Source of the DNA: Amaricoccus sp003258405
Lineage (GTDB): Bacteria > Pseudomonadota > Alphaproteobacteria > Rhodobacterales > Rhodobacteraceae
Assembly (NCBI RefSeq): GCF_043226085.1
Contig: NZ_CP171226.1
Location: 186,001 to 250,000, forward strand
DNA length: 64,000 nucleotides
Reading direction: 5' to 3'
Shown: in pieces, positions 60,456 through 64,000 of the stretch
How the letters are laid out: each line of letters begins with the position of its first letter
Numbering within the stretch: position 1 is the stretch's first letter
Program-made: the position numbers and the translations under genes
Notes under the pieces: model-generated
What the model was told of the DNA's origin: nothing
The model's database searches: none
What the model saw: only the letters and a program-made list of their open reading frames with translations

Positions 60456-63074
60456 ATGTTTGATTCCGACACGGACGAGGCGGGTCATGCCGATGACCTG
60501 CCCCTGTTTCTGAACACGACCGGAACCGGTGAGGGCGATTTCGGCGCGCCTCTTGCACCGGCGGCAGCTCCGCCCGCAAGCGTGCTGGCCGCACTCGAGT
60601 GCGGCAACTATTGGACGACAACGTCACTCACCTTCGGCTTCACCACCTCGACCTCGCAATATGAGAGCGGCGAGGCGGCCAACGGAGAGCTTTCATCCTT
60701 CTCTGCCTTCTCCGCCTCGGGCAAGGCCATCATGCGCAGCGTTCTGGCGCAGTGGGATGAAGTCTCATCGCTCAACCTTAGCGAGATTTCTGGCAGCGCC
60801 AATCCTGTCATGAAGATCGCGGGCTCGACGGCACGGCCGACGGCCTGGGCCTATCAGCCGACCTCGCATCCGGCGGGCGGTGACATCTGGGTCAACGGCA
60901 ACAATACCGGGGCCTTCTTCTCGGGCAGCTCGGACCCCTCCGGGCGGATCGGGAGCTATGCCTATCATACGGCGCTCCACGAAGCGGGGCACGCGCTCGG
61001 CCTCGACCATCCGCATGATGGCGCGAGCGTGATGCCGCTGCAGTATGATGCGATGGAATACACCGTGATGAGCTACCGCTCCTATGTGGGGCACGGGCTC
61101 ACCGGCTATACCAACGAGACCTTCGGCTTCGCGCAATCGCTGATGATGCTCGACATCGCCGCGATCCAGGACATCTACGGCGCCGATTATTCAACGCGGA
61201 GCGGCAACACGACCTATGCCTTCAACCCGACCACCGGCGAGATGAAGATCGACGGCGTTTCGGCGGGCGTTCCCGGCGCGAACCGGATCTTCCGCACGAT
61301 CTGGGACGGCAACGGCACCGACACGCTCGATTTCTCGCTCTATGCGACGAACATCAGCGTCAATCTCAACCCCGGCATGGGCGTCGATCTCGATGTCGGC
61401 GGCACGGCGCAGAAGGCGCAACTCGGCTACACCTCCGGCAGCTATGTCTATGCGAGCTACAATATCTACATGTCGCTGCTCGATCAGGGCGACACGCGGA
61501 GCCTGATCGAGGGCGCGGTTTGCGGCACGGGCAACGACATCCTGATCGGCAATGACGCCGACAACACCTTCTGCGGCGGGCTCGGCTATGACGTGCTCAC
61601 CCTCGGGGCCGGAGCGGACACCATCACCGGCACGGTTGCAGAGCTCGTCGGCGACAGGGTCACGGATTTCACCGCCGCCGACCGGATCATCGGGACCGAT
61701 CTCGACCCGCAGAAGCAGCTCGTGGTCGGGGCGGACGGGCTCATCGCACTGGCCGATGCAGACAGCCCGACGCCGGAGCCGCCCGATGCGCCGGACGAGC
61801 CGAGCGAACCCGAGGTGGTCGATCCTCATACCGCGCGGGTCGTTGTGCTCACCGCGCTGCGGGATACCTTTGCCTCTGCCGGCAGCGAAGATGTCACGGT
61901 GGCCGGTCTCGGCAATGCCGACCGCATCATCACCCGCGGCGGGGCCGACTGGCTGATCGGGGGCGACGGCAACGACAATCTCAGCGCCGGGGCGGGCAAT
62001 GACACGCTCGAGGGAGATACGGGCAACGACCGGCTGGACGGCGGGGACGGGGACGATCTCGCGCTCGGCGGCACGGGCCGGGACACGATCTATGGCCGTT
62101 TCGGCAACGACCGGATCTATGGCGGTGCGGATGCCGACAATCTGCGCGGCGATCACGGGCAGGACAGCCTCTCGGGCGGCGCCGGAAACGACCGGCTCGA
62201 CGGGGGGTATCACGAGGATCTGCTCTACGGCGGCGCGGGCAACGACCAGCTTCGGGGCGGCAACGGCGCAGACACGCTCTGCGGTGGCGCCGGATCGGAC
62301 ACGATCGATGGCGGGCGCGGCGCCGACTGCCTGGTCTTCCATGCCGACGACACCGGCACGGACCTCGTCCGAGGTTTCCGCATCGCCGAGGGCGACACCC
62401 TCGAGATCAACAACTTCACGGGCGGCTTCGAGGATCTTCAGATCTCGGAATACCGCCGGAGCGCGATGATCACCTTCGAGAACGGCGGCAAGATCATCCT
62501 CGACCGGGTCCAGACCGCGAGCCTTACCGCGGATCAGTTCGCTTTCCATGCCGGAGATGCCACCGACCGCGATCTGCCCGAGGTGACGCTCGGCGGGTTC
62601 AGCGATCCCGGCGCAGCGATAACCAGCCTCACCGACGGGAACGACACGCTCCGGCTCAGCGCCACGCACGGCATGGAAATCGACATGCTCGCCGGCAACG
62701 ACACGCTGACCGCCGGCCGCGGCGCGGACACGATCCGGGGCGGCGCGGGCAACGACTACCTCAGCGGCGGCAGCGGCAATGACGAGATCTCGGGCGGCAG
62801 CGGCGCGGATGTGCTCTTCGGCCAGAGCGGCCGGGATGTCTTCGTCTTCAGCGCGAGCGATCTCGACGGAGCGGAAACGGATATCGTGCGCGATTTCAGC
62901 TGGAAATATGATCGGATCCGGCTCGAGGGGTTCTCGGCCGATTCCGTCGATGACCTGGTCTTCGGGGTCGATAACCGGCGGGCGCAGCTGGTGGTGGACG
63001 ATCAGACAATCGTGTTCCAGAACCTCCGCAATGCGGATATCTTTCACACGCATGACCTGATCGATTTCGCCTGA
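60456..63074 (+). CDS. Serralysin-like (M10) RTX metalloprotease
   Basis: 872 aa. The zinc motif HEAGHALGLDH (H175, E176, H179, H185) and the Met-turn YTVMSYRSY mark an M10 metzincin. A beta-roll linker is followed by a Pro/Glu-rich hinge at about 437-452. RTX nonapeptides (GGxGNDxL type) form two blocks, about residues 500-626 and 745-798, separated by a C-terminal-like domain. No N-terminal signal is present, and RTX proteins usually leave by type I secretion using a C-terminal signal; the tail ends in a hydrophobic/acidic DLIDFA. Secretion genes are not nearby. It would be a Ca-stabilised extracellular protease. GAGGGGGC precedes the ATG. Confidence 0.9.
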   Translation: MFDSDTDEAGHADDLPLFLNTTGTGEGDFGAPLAPAAAPPASVLAALECGNYWTTTSLTFGFTTSTSQYESGEAANGELSSFSAFSASGKAIMRSVLAQWDEVSSLNLSEISGSANPVMKIAGSTARPTAWAYQPTSHPAGGDIWVNGNNTGAFFSGSSDPSGRIGSYAYHTALHEAGHALGLDHPHDGASVMPLQYDAMEYTVMSYRSYVGHGLTGYTNETFGFAQSLMMLDIAAIQDIYGADYSTRSGNTTYAFNPTTGEMKIDGVSAGVPGANRIFRTIWDGNGTDTLDFSLYATNISVNLNPGMGVDLDVGGTAQKAQLGYTSGSYVYASYNIYMSLLDQGDTRSLIEGAVCGTGNDILIGNDADNTFCGGLGYDVLTLGAGADTITGTVAELVGDRVTDFTAADRIIGTDLDPQKQLVVGADGLIALADADSPTPEPPDAPDEPSEPEVVDPHTARVVVLTALRDTFASAGSEDVTVAGLGNADRIITRGGADWLIGGDGNDNLSAGAGNDTLEGDTGNDRLDGGDGDDLALGGTGRDTIYGRFGNDRIYGGADADNLRGDHGQDSLSGGAGNDRLDGGYHEDLLYGGAGNDQLRGGNGADTLCGGAGSDTIDGGRGADCLVFHADDTGTDLVRGFRIAEGDTLEINNFTGGFEDLQISEYRRSAMITFENGGKIILDRVQTASLTADQFAFHAGDATDRDLPEVTLGGFSDPGAAITSLTDGNDTLRLSATHGMEIDMLAGNDTLTAGRGADTIRGGAGNDYLSGGSGNDEISGGSGADVLFGQSGRDVFVFSASDLDGAETDIVRDFSWKYDRIRLEGFSADSVDDLVFGVDNRRAQLVVDDQTIVFQNLRNADIFHTHDLIDFA

Positions 63075-63077
63075 AGT

Positions 63078-63120
63078 GACCTCAGCCGCCGTCGACCGAA
63101 AGCGGCGGCGGTGTGAGGTC
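63078..63120. terminator. Hairpin between convergent RTX protease and EEP genes
   Basis: GACCTCA and TGAGGTC (7 bp) flank an inner CCGCCG / CGGCGG stem. It begins 3 bases after the protease stop and covers the last codons of the EEP gene. It can serve both converging transcripts. Confidence 0.45.
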
Positions 63121-63825
63121 GAGGTCGATCCAGATCGGGAAATGATCGGAGGCCAGTCGGCTCGTGGCACTGATATGCACGCCGGTGGCAGCGCGGCCGA
63201 GTTCGCGGGAGAGCGCGAAGCGGTCGAGCGAGGCCATTAGGCGGCGGACGTGGAAGGTCTTGCCCGGGGTCACGATCTCGTAGTGGCGCGCGAGGCGGCC
63301 GAGCCCCTCGCGCTCCGACCATTCGTTGAAATCACCGCCGATCACCGTGGGCAGGCCCGGAAGGTTGGTGAGCCGGGCGTTGAGCGCATCGAGCTGCGAG
63401 CGGCGCGAGGTGCGCAGGAGGCCGAGATGGGCCGCCACCACGCGCAGCCGCCGCCCACCGGTGTCGAGCTCGGCAATCACCGCGCCGCGGGGCTCGAGGC
63501 CGGGCAGATCGATCTGGATCACGGGGCCATGGAGCATGTCGGGCCGCGCGAGGATCGCGTTGCCGTGCCAGCCGAGGCTGCGGTCATTGCGGGCGACGAG
63601 GACGGGCACCAGCCCGGTGCGGGCCTCGATCACGTCCCGCGGCAGCACGGTGGGACGGCCGAAGAGGCGGAGGTCGGCCTCCTGGAGCAGCACGATATCG
63701 GGGGAAAGCTCGGCCACCACGTCGAGCACGCGGCCTGGCCGGCGGCGGCGGTCGGTACCGACCGCCTTGCGGATATTATAGCTCACGACGCGCAGTTTCG
63801 ACGTGAGCCGGCTCTTCTCTTTCAT
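63082..63825 (-). CDS. Endonuclease/exonuclease/phosphatase (EEP) family protein, YbhP-like
   Basis: 247 aa from the ATG at 63825, which has GAAGGAC 8 bases upstream; ATG at 63831 is an alternative with poor spacing. EEP motifs are RVVSYNIRKAVG at the N-terminus, LLQEADL with the metal Glu, VVAAHLGL, GGDFNEWS and the C-terminal SDHFPIWIDL. These enzymes hydrolyse phosphodiesters or phosphate esters. The gene starts just after a phospholipase D-type gene, the same pairing as ybhP/clsB of E. coli, so a lipid-related role is suggested. Confidence 0.86.
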   Translation of the reverse strand: MKEKSRLTSKLRVVSYNIRKAVGTDRRRRPGRVLDVVAELSPDIVLLQEADLRLFGRPTVLPRDVIEARTGLVPVLVARNDRSLGWHGNAILARPDMLHGPVIQIDLPGLEPRGAVIAELDTGGRRLRVVAAHLGLLRTSRRSQLDALNARLTNLPGLPTVIGGDFNEWSEREGLGRLARHYEIVTPGKTFHVRRLMASLDRFALSRELGRAATGVHISATSRLASDHFPIWIDLDLTPPPLSVDGG

Positions 63826-63836
63826 CGGCATGTCCT

Positions 63837-64000
63837 TCAAAGCACGGGGGCCGCAAGGCGGAAGGCGCCCTCGGCGATGCGCCGGGGCAGGCTTGCCTGC
63901 GGCGGTCCTTCGCTGCAGAGCCCGCACTGGTCCTCGAACCAGCGCTCGAGGTGCGCCACGGTTCCCGCGTCATAGGCAAAGAGCGCCGCCTCGAAGTTGA
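63837..64000 (-). CDS. Phospholipase D/cardiolipin synthase-type, C-terminal fragment
   Basis: Partial gene running off the right edge; about 53 codons to the TGA at 63837. The visible end reads NFEAALFAYDAGTVAHLERW, matching the region after the second HKD motif of cardiolipin synthases (NxxxxLFxYD). The HKD motifs themselves lie outside the window. It is 5 to 11 bases upstream of the EEP gene on the same strand. In E. coli a similar gene pair encodes ClsB and YbhP, so ClsB-type is the best guess. Confidence 0.65.
   Translation of the reverse strand, partial: NFEAALFAYDAGTVAHLERWFEDQCGLCSEGPPQASLPRRIAEGAFRLAAPVL

Noticed and set aside
60456..63074. Cadherin or haemolysin-type adhesin instead of protease
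   Set aside because: The zinc motif HEAGHALGLDH with the Met-turn MSYRSY clearly marks an M10 protease.

Overview
This window is chromosomal-type DNA from a high-GC alphaproteobacterium, most probably a denitrifying member of the Rhodobacteraceae/Paracoccaceae. The grounds are the nosRZDFYLX gene order with a Tat-exported NosZ, the TRAP uptake system, the Rhodobacterales-type lactate and demethylase genes, and the GC-rich codon use. There are about 50 protein genes, densely packed, many joined by ATGA or TGATG stop-start overlaps. I see no rRNA, tRNA, CRISPR array, insertion sequence or phage gene. Placement is by recognition of the proteins only; no search was run.

Layout. (1) 1-5960, minus strand: a hexuronate/aldonate operon (GntR regulator, TRAP dctPQM, L-idonate-type dehydrogenase, uxuA, and the start of uxuB cut by the window edge). 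(2) 6185-9747: a PhoX-like (DUF839) exported protein followed by an exported protein with two CxxCH haem motifs. (3) 10095-18759: a complete nitrous oxide reductase operon, nosRZDFYLX, with a TTG-N8-CAA (FNR/NnrR-type) site upstream. (4) 18760-25039: a spacer with 11-bp tandem repeats, then a PHA-synthase-like hydrolase overlapping a P-type H+-ATPase, an ABM-domain protein, a small exported protein and a PQQ sugar-dehydrogenase-like protein. (5) 25412-32998: lactate use (lldR-like regulator, divergent dld, lctP, lutABC). (6) 33014-38584: TetR regulator with a divergent FMN/FAD demethylase-type oxidoreductase, then an NCS2-like permease and an FAH-family hydrolase. (7) 38601-45781: AraC regulator and a divergent acyl-CoA operon (ligase, HSD10-like SDR, thiolase, acyl-CoA dehydrogenase, alpha-methylacyl-CoA racemase). 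(8) 45791-49549: MFS exporter with DeoR regulator, and a YadGH-like ABC pair. (9) 49619-60010: an amino-sugar/peptidoglycan-recycling region made of an ABC importer, a Gfo/Idh/MocA oxidoreductase, murQ, and divergently a BadF-type kinase, a GntR/UTRA regulator, a SIS-domain deaminase and nagA. (10) 60456-64000: a serralysin-like RTX metalloprotease, then an EEP-family phosphatase/nuclease and the end of a phospholipase D-type (ClsB-like) gene.

How it fits together. Most of the window is uptake and oxidation of organic acids and sugars, set beside respiratory N2O reduction. MurQ would release D-lactate from MurNAc-6-phosphate, which the Dld/Lut lactate module could oxidise, so peptidoglycan recycling and lactate use may be linked. 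The strongest new signals are the paired 11-bp-period TATGG repeat arrays at two distant spacers, the probable branched-chain (2-methylacyl-CoA) operon that lacks a hydratase, operator-like repeats in several divergent promoters, and iron-sulphur proteins with altered cysteine motifs.
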